Source: Paraburkholderia caledonica NBRC 102488
GTDB taxonomy: Bacteria > Pseudomonadota > Gammaproteobacteria > Burkholderiales > Burkholderiaceae
NCBI RefSeq assembly: GCF_000685095.1
Contig: NZ_BAYE01000031.1
Span: 1 to 61,177, forward strand
Direction of reading: 5' to 3'
DNA: 61,177 nucleotides
Part shown: one piece after another, positions 1-8,800 of the stretch
How the letters are laid out: each line of letters begins with the position of its first letter
Position numbering within the stretch: the first letter of the stretch is position 1
Program-made: the position numbers and the translations under genes
The notes under the pieces: generated by a model
Seen by the model: only the letters and a program-made list of their open reading frames with translations
Told to the model about the DNA's origin: nothing
The model's database searches: none

Positions 1-51
1 CGGATGAGCGGTTTTTTTTGAAACGAAAACCGGCCGCAGCCGCTATCGCAA

Positions 52-1911
52 TCAGTCCTCGAGCAACGACAGATCGCGCACCGCGCCTTTGTCGGCCGAC
101 ATGACCAGCTTCGCGTAGGCCTTCAGCGCCGCCGACACCTTGCGCGGACGCGGCTTGGCGGGTTTCCAGCCCTTCGCGTTCTGCTCGTCGCGGCGGCTCG
201 CCAGTTCGGCGTCCGACAGCAGCACGTTGATCGTGCGGTTCGGAATGTCGATGCGGATCTTGTCGCCGTCGCGCACGAGGCCGATCGCGCCGCCCGCTGC
301 CGCCTCCGGCGAGCAATGGCCGATCGACAGGCCAGAAGTGCCGCCGGAGAAGCGGCCGTCCGTCAGCAGCGCGCACGCTTTGCCTAGACCCTGCGACTTG
401 ATGTAGCTCGTCGGATAAAGCATTTCCTGCATGCCCGGGCCGCCTTTCGGACCTTCGTAGCGCACGATCACCACGTCGCCCGCCTTGACCTTGCCCGCGA
501 GGATATTTTCCACCGCTTCGTCCTGCGATTCGGTGACGTGAGCCGTACCCTCGAACACCAGAATGCTTTCGTCGACGCCGGCGGTCTTCACCACGCAGCC
601 GTCGAGCGCGATGTTGCCCGTCAGCACCGCGAGGCCGCCTTCCTTCGAGAACGCATGCTCGTAAGAGCGGATGCAACCTTCGGCACGGTCGAGATCCAGA
701 CTGGGCCAGCGCGTGTTCTGGCTGAACGCTACCTGCGTCGGAACGCCGGCCGGGCCCGCCATGTAGAAGGTCCGGACGGCCTCGTCCCCGGTGCGCACGA
801 TATCCCACTGATCCAGCGCGTCTTTCAGCGTGGGCGCGTGCACCGTGGGCACGTCCGTGTGCAGCTTGCCGGCCCGGTCCAGCTCGCCGAGAATCGCCAT
901 GATGCCGCCTGCGCGGTGCACGTCCTCAATGTGGTACTTGTTCGTATTGGGCGCCACCTTGCACAGTTGCGGCACGATGCGCGACAGACGGTCGATATCC
1001 GTCATCGTGAAGTCGATCTCGGCTTCGCGCGCAATTGCCAGCAGGTGCAAGATCGTGTTGGTGGAACCGCCCATCGCGATATCGAGCGTCATCGCGTTTT
1101 CGAACGCCTTGAAGCCGACCGCACGGGGCAACACGCTCGCCTCTTCCTGCTCGTAGTACTGGCGGGCCAGTTCCACGATGCGGCGGCCAGCGCGCCTGAA
1201 GAGCTGCTCGCGGTCCGCGTGTGTCGCGACCACGGTGCCGTTGCCGGGCAACGACAAGCCGAGCGCCTCGGTCAGGCAGTTCATCGAGTTAGCCGTGAAC
1301 ATACCCGAGCACGAGCCGCAGGTCGGGCATGCGGAGCGTTCGACTTCCGCCACGTCGGCGTCGGAATAGGCTTTGTCGGCGGCGATCACCATCGCGTCCA
1401 CGAGGTCGAGCTTCTTGAATTCGATCGTGCCGGTCTTCGGATTGGCGAGGCGCGTCTTGCCGGCTTCCATCGGGCCGCCGGACACGAAGATCACGGGAAT
1501 GTTCAGGCGCATGGCGGCCATCAGCATGCCGGGCGTGATCTTGTCGCAGTTCGAGATGCACACCATCGCGTCGGCACAGTGCGCATTGACCATATATTCG
1601 ACCGAATCCGCGATGATGTCGCGGCTCGGCAGCGAATACAGCATGCCGTCGTGGCCCATCGCAATGCCGTCATCGACGGCGATGGTGTTGAATTCCTTGG
1701 CTACGCCGCCTGCGGCTTCGATCTCGCGTGCGACGAGCTGGCCGAGGTCTTTCAGGTGCACGTGTCCGGGCACGAACTGGGTGAACGAATTGACCACCGC
1801 AATAATCGGCTTCGAGAAGTCTTCGTCTTTCATGCCGGTGGCGCGCCACAAGGAGCGCGCCCCAGCCATGTTGCGACCGGCGGTGGAGGTTTTGGAACGG
1901 TATGCGGGCAT
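52..1911 (-). CDS. ilvD: Dihydroxy-acid dehydratase IlvD
   Basis: Dehydrates 2,3-dihydroxy-isovalerate and 2,3-dihydroxy-3-methylvalerate to the 2-keto acids in valine, leucine and isoleucine synthesis; a cytosolic Fe-S enzyme. The 619-residue length matches the long, E. coli-like IlvD class. Visible signatures are NCDKITPGM with Cys122 and the ACPTCGSC cluster with Cys195, Cys198 and Cys201, which in this family supply Fe-S ligands, plus the C-terminal GRFSGGTSG motif. It is complete and is the first gene in the window, reading leftward, with no visible operon partner. The ATG at 1911 gives the family's usual N terminus, though the ribosome binding site in front is weak. Confidence 0.97.
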   Translation of the reverse strand: MPAYRSKTSTAGRNMAGARSLWRATGMKDEDFSKPIIAVVNSFTQFVPGHVHLKDLGQLVAREIEAAGGVAKEFNTIAVDDGIAMGHDGMLYSLPSRDIIADSVEYMVNAHCADAMVCISNCDKITPGMLMAAMRLNIPVIFVSGGPMEAGKTRLANPKTGTIEFKKLDLVDAMVIAADKAYSDADVAEVERSACPTCGSCSGMFTANSMNCLTEALGLSLPGNGTVVATHADREQLFRRAGRRIVELARQYYEQEEASVLPRAVGFKAFENAMTLDIAMGGSTNTILHLLAIAREAEIDFTMTDIDRLSRIVPQLCKVAPNTNKYHIEDVHRAGGIMAILGELDRAGKLHTDVPTVHAPTLKDALDQWDIVRTGDEAVRTFYMAGPAGVPTQVAFSQNTRWPSLDLDRAEGCIRSYEHAFSKEGGLAVLTGNIALDGCVVKTAGVDESILVFEGTAHVTESQDEAVENILAGKVKAGDVVIVRYEGPKGGPGMQEMLYPTSYIKSQGLGKACALLTDGRFSGGTSGLSIGHCSPEAAAGGAIGLVRDGDKIRIDIPNRTINVLLSDAELASRRDEQNAKGWKPAKPRPRKVSAALKAYAKLVMSADKGAVRDLSLLED

Positions 1912-2117
1912 CGTGGTGGTTGAATGAATATCGCTTGAAAGAAGCGGGCCAAGGGAGTGAAGGCCCCTCGAGCGCCCGTGCGAACAACCTTTTGAGCCGC
2001 GCCCCGGGCAAAGCGCGCAATTATCCCACAGGCCCCGGCAGCGTGCGGCTCACGCGTGCGGCCTTGCGGTCATCGCACTGAAAATCGCCGTGATGCGGGA
2101 AAGGCGGTTCAGAAAGA

Positions 2118-2143
2118 AAAGCGGCGCACGAAGGCGCCGCTTT
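2118..2143 (-). terminator. Rho-independent terminator of the uronate operon
   Basis: A 10-bp perfect stem (AAAGCGGCGC pairing with GCGCCGCTTT) with a 6-nt loop lies 55 bp past the stop of the MFS gene. Read on the minus strand it is followed by the T-rich run TTTTCTTTCT, the classical intrinsic terminator layout. Confidence 0.8.
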
Positions 2144-2197
2144 GCGTTGCTACTGAAGCTGGAACGTCGCGCCTGCTCGTGGCGGACTTGTCGTCAC

Positions 2198-3496
2198 TTA
2201 CTTCGCGGTGACCGCACCATCGGTCTGGGACCAACGCGGCTCCGCCGTCCGGTCCGCGCTTTTCGCGAGCAGACACACCACGGCGGCCGCGATAATGTCG
2301 AATACGGCCAGCACGACGAAGAGCGGACTGTAGCCGACCTGCGTGACGAGGACACCGAACAACGCGGTGAACGCCGCAGCGCCGAGATAGCCGGCCATGC
2401 CGCCCATGCCCGTTGCAGTAGCCACTTCGTTCTTGCCGAACATGTCGGACGTGATCGCATACAGCGCGCCGGACAAGGTCTGGTGCGCGAAGCCGCCGAC
2501 GCACAGCAGGGCAACCGCCACGTACGGACTCGCGACGAGGCCCACACACGCCGGTCCGATCATGCACAGCGCGCCGACCACGAACACCATTTTGCGCGAC
2601 GTGAACAGCGAGACTTTCGCGTACTTATGAAACAGCGGGCTCAGGTAGCCACCGAGCACACAGCCGATATCCGCTGCGAGAAACGGCATCCATGCATACA
2701 GCGCGATTTCCTTCAGATTCATGTGACGCTCGGTCATCATATACAGCGGGATCCACGCGTTGAATGTCTGCCATGCCGGTTCCGACAGAATGCGCGGAAT
2801 GCCGATCGCCCAGAAGTCGCGGCTGCGCAGCATGGCCGACCAGCTGCGCTTGGGCGCGCCCGCGTCGCTGTGCTTTGCTTCCTGGCCGCTCAGGATGTAG
2901 TCGCGCTCACCGTCGCCGAGCAGTTTCTGATTGCGCGGATGCTTGTACAGCAGCATCCACACTGCGCTCCAGACAATGCCCGCTACACCGACGATCACGA
3001 ACGCCAGTTGCCACTGGCCGTGCAGCAGCGCCCACACCACGAGCGGCGGCGCCAGCAACGCACCGATCGACGAACCGATGTTGAACCAGCCGATCGCAAC
3101 CGAACGCTCCTTTGCCGGGAACCACTCACTGGTGGCCTTTACGCCGGCCGGAATGCCAGCCGCTTCGGCAATGCCGAGCAGGCCGCGGAAAAATGCAAGG
3201 CTGCGCCATCCGGTCGACCACGCCGCCGCCGCGCAGGCGAGGGACCACGCCAGCGCGAACGCGGCGAAGCCGATCTTTGTGCCGACCGTATCGAGCAGGA
3301 AACCCGCAACCGGCTGCATGAATGCATAGCAAAGTTGCCACGCGACGACCACGTGAGCGTATTGCTCGGTCGTGATGTGCAGATCTTTCATCAACGTCGG
3401 CGCGGCCACCGACAGCGTATTGCGCGCGAGATAGTTGATGATGAGCCCGGCCGCGACCAGACTGACCATCCACCAACGGATGCCCTTGATCTTCAT
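2198..3496 (-). CDS. MFS transporter, ACS family, probable hexuronate/aldonate carrier
   Basis: A 432-residue inner-membrane carrier with about 12 hydrophobic segments. The stretch around RGLLGIAEAAGIPAGVKA, followed by EWFPAKERS, is typical of the anion:cation symporter family (ExuT, GarP, D-galactonate carriers). The open frame runs much further upstream, but the ATG at 3496 is chosen because it gives the expected short basic N terminus (MKIKGIRWW) and falls just after the udh gene with a GGAG-type site. It lies 26 bp downstream of the uronate dehydrogenase gene on the same strand, so the pair probably forms an operon for uptake and oxidation of galacturonate or glucuronate. The exact substrate is inferred from this neighbour. 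Confidence 0.88.
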   Translation of the reverse strand: MKIKGIRWWMVSLVAAGLIINYLARNTLSVAAPTLMKDLHITTEQYAHVVVAWQLCYAFMQPVAGFLLDTVGTKIGFAAFALAWSLACAAAAWSTGWRSLAFFRGLLGIAEAAGIPAGVKATSEWFPAKERSVAIGWFNIGSSIGALLAPPLVVWALLHGQWQLAFVIVGVAGIVWSAVWMLLYKHPRNQKLLGDGERDYILSGQEAKHSDAGAPKRSWSAMLRSRDFWAIGIPRILSEPAWQTFNAWIPLYMMTERHMNLKEIALYAWMPFLAADIGCVLGGYLSPLFHKYAKVSLFTSRKMVFVVGALCMIGPACVGLVASPYVAVALLCVGGFAHQTLSGALYAITSDMFGKNEVATATGMGGMAGYLGAAAFTALFGVLVTQVGYSPLFVVLAVFDIIAAAVVCLLAKSADRTAEPRWSQTDGAVTAK

Positions 3497-3522
3497 TGCT
3501 GCGTCTCCTAATACTTGAGCTT

Positions 3523-4365
3523 TCAGGACGGCCGCGCGGCCGAAGCGGCTGCATCGCGCGCGCCGTTGTCCGCGTCGTCGCGCGAATAGTCGATGCCGAC
3601 AAACCCGCCGCCCTGGAAGCGCTGACCCAATGCGTCGAGCGGATTCGGGCGCGCGAGAACCTCCTCGGCGTAGTCTTCGGCGTTCTGCTTCGGCGTGTAG
3701 CCGAGACGCTCGGCGCCGCTGTTGTCCCACCAGCTGCGGGTATTGGCCGATACGCCCCACACGGTGATGAAGCCCAGGTCTTCTGCTTCGATGCAGCGGT
3801 CGAGGAAATGCATCAGGTCCGCGTGACCGAACCAGGTGCTCAGGTGACGCGGCTCCGTCGGACGTTCGAGACAACTGCCGATGCGCACGCACACGCTTTC
3901 GATACCGTGCTTGTCCCAATACATGCGTGCGAGCGCTTCGCCCCACACCTTGCTCAGCCCATAGAAGCCGTCCGGGCGCAGTTCGCAATCGAGGCTCAGG
4001 CGCTCCGTCACCGGGTACATTCCGATCGCGTGATTCGAACTCGCGAACACGATCCGCTTGACGCCGTGTCGGCGCGCGCCCTCGTAGACCTCGACGAGAC
4101 CGCGCAGATTGTTTTCGATGATCTCGGGCAGCGGACGCTCCACGCTCGTCCCGGCAAAGTGGATCAACACGTCGACGCCGTCGAGCAGCCGATCGACGAC
4201 CGCCGGATCGCGCAGGTCGCCGTGCATCACATCCTCGCCTTCGACGAGAGGCGTCAGCGGCTTAGAGCCCGCCGCCGAACGCAACGGAGTGCCGCGCGCA
4301 ATGAATGCGGCGCGCACGACCGAGCCAAGCTGGCCTCCGGCGCCACTCAGGGCAATCTTCTTCAT
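3523..4365 (-). CDS. udh: NAD-dependent uronate dehydrogenase-like epimerase/dehydratase
   Basis: Predicted to oxidise D-galacturonate or D-glucuronate to the aldarolactone using NAD in the cytosol. It is an extended short-chain dehydrogenase: Rossmann motif GAGGQLG near residue 8, the active-site YGLSK (Tyr-x-x-x-Lys) and the nearby ASSNHAIG serine segment. The 280-residue length is slightly longer than the roughly 265 of characterised Udh proteins because of an Ala/Asp-rich tail. The start at 4365 has an AGGAA site a few bases upstream; the extra 43 upstream codons in frame do not look like protein. It is probably first in the operon with the MFS carrier. A GTACG-N4-CGTAC palindrome 89-102 bp upstream is a candidate operator. 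Confidence 0.85.
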   Translation of the reverse strand: MKKIALSGAGGQLGSVVRAAFIARGTPLRSAAGSKPLTPLVEGEDVMHGDLRDPAVVDRLLDGVDVLIHFAGTSVERPLPEIIENNLRGLVEVYEGARRHGVKRIVFASSNHAIGMYPVTERLSLDCELRPDGFYGLSKVWGEALARMYWDKHGIESVCVRIGSCLERPTEPRHLSTWFGHADLMHFLDRCIEAEDLGFITVWGVSANTRSWWDNSGAERLGYTPKQNAEDYAEEVLARPNPLDALGQRFQGGGFVGIDYSRDDADNGARDAAASAARPS

Positions 4366-4965
4366 AGGGGTTCCTTTACTGCACCGGCTTGCGAGCGGCG
4401 GGGATAAATCCACACCTCGGCTTGGGTGAGATCGGTTAGTGCTCGATCTAGTTGTACGATAACGTACTATCTCCGATGCGGAAGCGGAATTCAATTAGGC
4501 ATTTACCCTGATAATAACGCTTCTTTGAAAGCTTTCTCTCAGACGAATTGCGCTGCAAAGCGCTTAATATTCGTGCGATGTCGTATAACCATCCATGAAC
4601 CTCGTATCGGTCCTTAGCACCACGACATACCGCGCACCCACTCCAAGGGTCTTCGGCATCCGAAGCGCCTCGTCCGCAGGAGCACCGCCTTCGGACGGCT
4701 TGCTGCGACGCGGTCGATTGCCGCAGTTTCGCGTCACGCCTCTTAATCAGCGCAAAACTGGCAATAAGAAAAAGCTGATATGCGTCAATGGCTTGCAGCA
4801 TAAGAATCGCCATAACCCACAAAACAACGCGGTTTTTTGACGCACGTCGCGGCGCAGCATAAATCGCGCGCTTCCCCTAATCTTCGGCCATCTGCGAAAC
4901 GCAGTGCGCACCGACACCGGTCGACGCGCGTAGTCCGCCCACGCGGCATCACGCACTTCACGATC
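4366..4965. other. 600-bp intergenic region between udh and cioA
   Basis: Divergent promoter region for udh (minus) and cioA (plus). The part from about 4440 to 4650 is visibly richer in A/T than its surroundings. Besides the palindrome at 4452-4469 it holds a small GCGCT-GCAA-AGCGC hairpin near 4548. Short open frames exist here but lack ribosome binding sites and protein-like composition. I saw no FNR/ANR-type TTGAT-N4-ATCAA box. Confidence 0.6.
4452..4469. promoter_or_regulatory. Candidate operator upstream of udh
   Basis: TTGTACGATAACGTACTA is a near-perfect palindrome with arms GTACG and CGTAC around ATAA. It lies 87-104 bp upstream of the udh start in an otherwise non-repetitive stretch. 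Uronate operons in proteobacteria are often controlled by GntR- or LysR-type proteins; no such regulator lies beside it in this window. Confidence 0.45.
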
Positions 4966-6378
4966 ATGAACTCCGCAATATCGGCATTCGACCTCGCCCG
5001 CATCCAGTTTGCGTTCACCGTCTCTTTTCATATCGTCTTTCCGGCGCTGAGCATTGGCCTCGCTAGCTTTATCGCCGTGCTCGAATGGCGCTGGCTGAAA
5101 ACCGGCAAGGCGTACTACAAGGACCTGTGCCTCTTCTGGTCGAAGATTTTCGCCGTCGCCTTCGGCATGGGCGTGGTGTCCGGCGTCGTGATGAGCTATC
5201 AGTTCGGCACCAACTGGTCGGGCTTTTCCAGTTTCGCCGGACCCGTCACCGGACCTCTGTTGATGTACGAGGTCATGACCGCGTTTTTCCTCGAAGCCGG
5301 CTTCCTCGGCATCATGTTGTTCGGCTGGCAGCGCGTGAGTCCGCGCGCGCACTTCGGCGCGACGCTGATGGTCGCCATCGGCACGCTGATCTCCACGTTC
5401 TGGATTCTCGCGTCGAATAGCTGGATGCAGACGCCGCAAGGATTCGAAGTCGTGAACGGCCGTGTGGTGCCGCTCGACTGGTTCAAGATCATCTTCAATC
5501 CGTCGTTCCCGTACCGGCTCGCACATATGGCGCTCGCGGCGTTTATCGTCGCCGGGCTCGTCGTGGCGGCGGTGGGCGCGTGGCATCTGCTGCGCGGACG
5601 GCGCGATCCGGCCGTCAAGAAGATGTTCTCGATGGCGCTGTGGCTGCTGCTGGTTCTCACGCCGATCCAGGCGTTCGTCGGCGATCAGCATGGCTTGAAC
5701 ACGCGCGAATATCAGCCGGCCAAGATCGCTGCAATCGAAGGTCTGTGGGACACCGAAAAAGGCGGCACCGCGCTGAACCTGTTCGGCATCCCCGATATGC
5801 AGGCGGAGACCACGCGCTATGCAGTGTCGATCCCACGCTTGGGCAGCCTGATTCTCACGCATAGCTGGGACGGCGAAATACGCGGCCTGAAGGAATTCCC
5901 GCCGCAAGACCGGCCGAACTCGACGGTGGTGTTCTGGAGTTTCCGGATCATGGCCGGGCTGGGCGTGCTGATGATCGTCATGTCGATCGCCGCGTGGGTG
6001 TTGCGCCGTCGCGGGCGCCTGTTCGAGTCGAAGTGGTTCCAGCGCGTCGCCGTGGCGATGGGTCCGAGCGGTTTCATCACGCTGCTGGCGGGCTGGGTCA
6101 CGACTGAAGCCGGTCGTCAGCCATGGGTCGTCTATGGCGTGATGCGCACGTCGCAAGCCGTGTCGCCGCTCACCGCGCAACAGGTTGGCATTTCGCTGAT
6201 GGCGTTCGTGGTCGTGTATTTCCTCGTATTCGGCACGGGCATCTATTACATGCTCAAGCTGATGCGCTCGGGCCCGGCGCTCCCTGGACATACGCCGCAC
6301 GGCGTGTCTGGGCAAACGCCGAACCAGACCGCGCGCCGCCCTTTCTCCGCCGCCGATCAGATGATCGACGCCGCCTAA
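4966..6378 (+). CDS. cioA: Cytochrome bd-type quinol oxidase subunit I, cyanide-insensitive (CIO) type
   Basis: Haem-bearing subunit of a bd-type terminal oxidase that oxidises ubiquinol and reduces oxygen to water at the inner membrane. His22 and His187 correspond to the conserved haem-ligand histidines of the family, and the GRQPW motif of the quinol-binding region is present. The 470-residue length and short Q-loop put it with CioA rather than the long-loop E. coli CydA (about 520 residues). The ATG at 4966 gives the usual start close to the first haem histidine; the frame upstream is Arg-rich and not protein-like. It is followed by cioB after 24 bp. Confidence 0.95.
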   Translation: MNSAISAFDLARIQFAFTVSFHIVFPALSIGLASFIAVLEWRWLKTGKAYYKDLCLFWSKIFAVAFGMGVVSGVVMSYQFGTNWSGFSSFAGPVTGPLLMYEVMTAFFLEAGFLGIMLFGWQRVSPRAHFGATLMVAIGTLISTFWILASNSWMQTPQGFEVVNGRVVPLDWFKIIFNPSFPYRLAHMALAAFIVAGLVVAAVGAWHLLRGRRDPAVKKMFSMALWLLLVLTPIQAFVGDQHGLNTREYQPAKIAAIEGLWDTEKGGTALNLFGIPDMQAETTRYAVSIPRLGSLILTHSWDGEIRGLKEFPPQDRPNSTVVFWSFRIMAGLGVLMIVMSIAAWVLRRRGRLFESKWFQRVAVAMGPSGFITLLAGWVTTEAGRQPWVVYGVMRTSQAVSPLTAQQVGISLMAFVVVYFLVFGTGIYYMLKLMRSGPALPGHTPHGVSGQTPNQTARRPFSAADQMIDAA

Positions 6379-6402
6379 CCCTGATCGCCTGCGAGTAACA
6401 AA

Positions 6403-7407
6403 ATGGACGTAACCGTAGTGTGGGCCGCAATCATCGCGCTAGGCCTTTTCATGTATGTCGTGCTGGACGGCTTCGATCTGGGCATCGGCATCGTCTTTCC
6501 GTTCTTCCCCGAGGAGAACGAACGCGACCTGATGATGAACACCGTCGCGCCGGTCTGGGACGGTAACGAGACCTGGCTCGTGCTCGGCGGGGCCGCGCTC
6601 TTCGCCGTGTTCCCGATGGTGTATTCCACCGTATTGTCTGCGCTGTATTTGCCGCTCATCTTCATGCTCGTGTGCCTGATCTTTCGCGGCGTGTCCTTCG
6701 AGATTCGCGCAAAGGCGAATCGCACGAAGCATATGTGGGACCTCGCGTTCATCGGCGGGTCCGCGGGCGCGACGTTTTTTCAGGGCGTCGTGCTCGGGGC
6801 ATTTCTGCAAGGCATTCCGGTGATCGACGGCGCGTATGCCGGCGACGCCTTCGGCTGGCTCACTCCGTTCAGCCTGTTGACCGGCCTCGGGCTCATCGTC
6901 ACGTACGCATTGCTGGGCTGCTGCTGGCTCATCGCGAAAACGGAGGGCGACCTGCAGCGCCGCCTGCATCGCGTGGTGTGGCCGCTGACTGTGGTGCTGC
7001 TCGGCTTCATCGCGATGGTGAGCCTGTGGACGCCGCTGCAAGACCCGAACATCGCGCAACGCTGGTTCCACGACGGTCTCTTCTATCGGCTACTGCCTGT
7101 CCCCTTCATGGTCGCGGCCTGCGCGGTCCTGATGCGACGCGCGGTGCGGGAGCGGCATCACAACACGCCGTTCGTCCTCGCGTTACTGCTCGTGCTGCTC
7201 GGTTATGCCGGACTGCTGGTGAGCCTGTGGCCGTATGCGATACCGTCGAGCGTGACGCTGTGGGACGCGGCCGCGCCGCGCTCCAGCCAGACGTTCACGC
7301 TGGTCGGCGCAGCGGTGATTCTGCCGATCATCATCGCGTACACGACGATGGGTTACTGGGTATTTCGAGGCAAGGTGCGTCATGGCGACCAACATCACTA
7401 TCACTAA
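6403..7407 (+). CDS. cioB: Cytochrome bd-type quinol oxidase subunit II
   Basis: Second membrane subunit of the bd-type oxidase; it stabilises the haem-binding subunit. The 334 residues contain about eight or nine hydrophobic segments. The N terminus shows family features, a Trp-rich first helix followed by LDGFDLGIG, and the motif WDGNETWLVLGG follows at about residue 50. It is complete, directly follows cioA, and overlaps the start of the small cioX-like gene by 26 bp, so the three are almost certainly one transcript. Confidence 0.95.
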   Translation: MDVTVVWAAIIALGLFMYVVLDGFDLGIGIVFPFFPEENERDLMMNTVAPVWDGNETWLVLGGAALFAVFPMVYSTVLSALYLPLIFMLVCLIFRGVSFEIRAKANRTKHMWDLAFIGGSAGATFFQGVVLGAFLQGIPVIDGAYAGDAFGWLTPFSLLTGLGLIVTYALLGCCWLIAKTEGDLQRRLHRVVWPLTVVLLGFIAMVSLWTPLQDPNIAQRWFHDGLFYRLLPVPFMVAACAVLMRRAVRERHHNTPFVLALLLVLLGYAGLLVSLWPYAIPSSVTLWDAAAPRSSQTFTLVGAAVILPIIIAYTTMGYWVFRGKVRHGDQHHYH

Positions 7408-7534
7408 CTCCGCGCGCAAGCTGCCGGGCTGGCTCTGGTTCATTGCGCTGTGGTGCCTCGGCGTGGGCTCGGCCATGTCGCTCGGTTTCGCCTTCAAGCT
7501 TCTGATGAATGCGACGCTATTTGCCGTGAAATGA
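7382..7534 (+). CDS. Small CioX/DUF2474-like membrane protein
   Basis: A 50-residue protein starting inside the end of cioB (ATG at 7382, cioB stop at 7405-7407). It begins with a polar N terminus (MATNITITNSARKL), then one transmembrane helix rich in Trp, Leu and Gly (GWLWFIALWCLGVGSAM), and ends in a short amphipathic tail containing FKLLMN. Small single-helix proteins at this position (CydX/CydY/CioX, and the DUF2474 family after CioAB) are known accessory subunits of bd oxidases. Assignment to DUF2474 rests on position, size and the shape of the helix, since I could not run a profile search. Confidence 0.72.
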   Translation: MATNITITNSARKLPGWLWFIALWCLGVGSAMSLGFAFKLLMNATLFAVK

Positions 7535-7876
7535 CGGCTCGCCGCGCGAGCGCCCGTACGGTTTATCCGGCTCGCATAAGCTTTCGTATCGGACTGCCGC
7601 GGCTTCAAAAACGACGCGCACGGCTCGTCTACGTAGCAAGCCGGAACCAATGCGCGAGTGAGACCTGCACGGATCAGTCATAGATAAAAACGTGGCGCCG
7701 GCGATGCCACCAGCAGAGAATGACCGGGGCGGCAAGCCACAAGGCCCGCCGCCCCGCACCGATCGGCTTATGATTACGGGGTAGCCGGCAATGATGCGAT
7801 TCACGACAACAGAAGTAAAACAAGACCCAGCAACAGCGGTAGTCCACAACGCGCAAGCCCGACTCGTGGAGACATC
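7535..7876. other. Intergenic region after the cio operon
   Basis: 342 bp between the small cio gene and the response-regulator gene. The notable structure is the hairpin at 7726-7755. The response-regulator promoter should lie in the last 100 bp, but no clear -35/-10 pair stands out. No open frame with a ribosome binding site was seen. Confidence 0.6.
7726..7755. terminator. Strong GC-rich hairpin, possible end of the cio transcript
   Basis: GGGGCGGC (7726-7733) pairs with GCCGCCCC (7748-7755), and an inner GCC-ACAA-GGC hairpin continues the stem after a 2x2 internal loop. There is no T-tract, so it may act as a Rho-associated 3' end or RNA-stabilising structure rather than a classical terminator. 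Confidence 0.45.
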
Positions 7877-8638
7877 ATGAAGTTTCTTGTGGCGGACGAC
7901 CATGAATTGATCCGGCAAGGCGTCAAGGGCATGCTCCGCGGACTCGACGCCGACGCCCAGTTCGACGAAGCCGATACCTGGGAAACACTCGCCGCCGCGG
8001 CGCGGCCCGACGCCGATCACGATCTCGCGATCGTCGATTTGCATATGCCGGGCATGAGCGGCGCATCGTCGCTCGAAATATTGCTGAAGGCGAATCCGGC
8101 TCTCCCGGTAGTCGTACTTTCCGCCGAAGAGTCGCCGGACGAGATGCGTGCGGTGCTGGCAGCCGGCGCGCTCGGCTTCGTGCCCAAGCGGCAGCCCGCA
8201 AGCGTCATGTTGAAGGCCATCGAACTGGTGCTGTCGGGCGGCGCATATGTGCCGATGGAAGCGCTCAGCCTGCTTGGCTCACGCGACGCCCAATCCGCGG
8301 ACTCATGCGCGGAGCGCGCCAGCGCTGGATCGTCGCAGCAGGCAGCGCCGGGCGGCGCCGGCCAGAGCACGGCGACGCTGACCGAACCGATCGCACAGTT
8401 GCAGGCGTTGCAGCCGCATCAGCAGCACTTGCTCGAGAACCTGTCGCCGCGTCAGCAGGAAATCATGCGGCTCGTGCATCGCGGCTGGACCAACAAGATG
8501 ATTGCACGCGAACTCGGCGTGGCCGAGGGCACCGTCAAGGTGCATCTATCGGTGATTTTCCGGGCGCTCGGCGTGCACAACCGGTCGATGGCAATCGCGG
8601 TGATCAACGGCTGGCTCGAAGCTGGGAAAACGCTGTAG
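7877..8638 (+). CDS. NarL/LuxR-family response regulator
   Basis: A 253-residue cytosolic two-component transcription regulator. The receiver domain (residues 1-120) has the acidic pair DD at 7-8, the phospho-acceptor Asp54 in AIVDLHMPG, and a Lys in PKRQP near residue 111. A Ser/Ala/Gln-rich linker of about 55 residues separates it from a C-terminal LuxR-type helix-turn-helix (LSPRQQEIMRLVHRGWTNKM and following). The start at 7877 has GGAGA seven bases upstream. It is convergent with a hybrid histidine kinase that probably phosphorylates it; targets are not known. Confidence 0.9.
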   Translation: MKFLVADDHELIRQGVKGMLRGLDADAQFDEADTWETLAAAARPDADHDLAIVDLHMPGMSGASSLEILLKANPALPVVVLSAEESPDEMRAVLAAGALGFVPKRQPASVMLKAIELVLSGGAYVPMEALSLLGSRDAQSADSCAERASAGSSQQAAPGGAGQSTATLTEPIAQLQALQPHQQHLLENLSPRQQEIMRLVHRGWTNKMIARELGVAEGTVKVHLSVIFRALGVHNRSMAIAVINGWLEAGKTL

Positions 8639-8657
8639 CGACGGTGGTCGGCAATGC

Positions 8658-8693
8658 GACGTGCTCGCGTTTGTGAACTGTCGCGGGCACGTC
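8658..8693. terminator. Hairpin between convergent response-regulator and kinase genes
   Basis: GACGTGCTCGCG and CGCGGGCACGTC form a 12-bp stem with one G-T wobble and a 12-nt loop, 20 bp past the regulator stop. It sits where transcripts from both sides meet. The T-run is poor. Confidence 0.45.
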
Positions 8694-8800
8694 TTGAAGC
8701 AGATCTGCATTTGCTCGTGCTTGCGTGTGCTTGCCTCCGCCCATTCCCGACGCTAGCGCCGCGCTGCTGTGAAAACCCGCGACCTCCCTGCTATCACCGC

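Noticed and set aside
1..51. CGGTTTT / AAAACCG stem after ilvD as a terminator
   Set aside because: The structure lies at the window edge, is AT-rich, and is not followed by a clear T-tract on the minus strand, so it cannot be judged.
538..1923. 461-codon plus-strand open frame opposite ilvD
   Set aside because: Antisense shadow of a strongly coding gene; Arg/His-rich composition with no domain logic and no ribosome binding site.
2090..3511. 473-codon plus-strand open frame opposite the MFS gene
   Set aside because: Antisense to a clear 12-helix carrier; low-complexity Arg/Gln/His composition typical of GC-rich shadow frames.
4448..4822. 124-codon minus-strand frame in the udh-cioA gap
   Set aside because: Lacks a ribosome binding site and protein-like composition; the region is better explained as regulatory.
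4747..6315. 522-codon minus-strand open frame opposite cioA
   Set aside because: Antisense to cioA and extremely rich in Arg/His/Glu; no recognisable motif.
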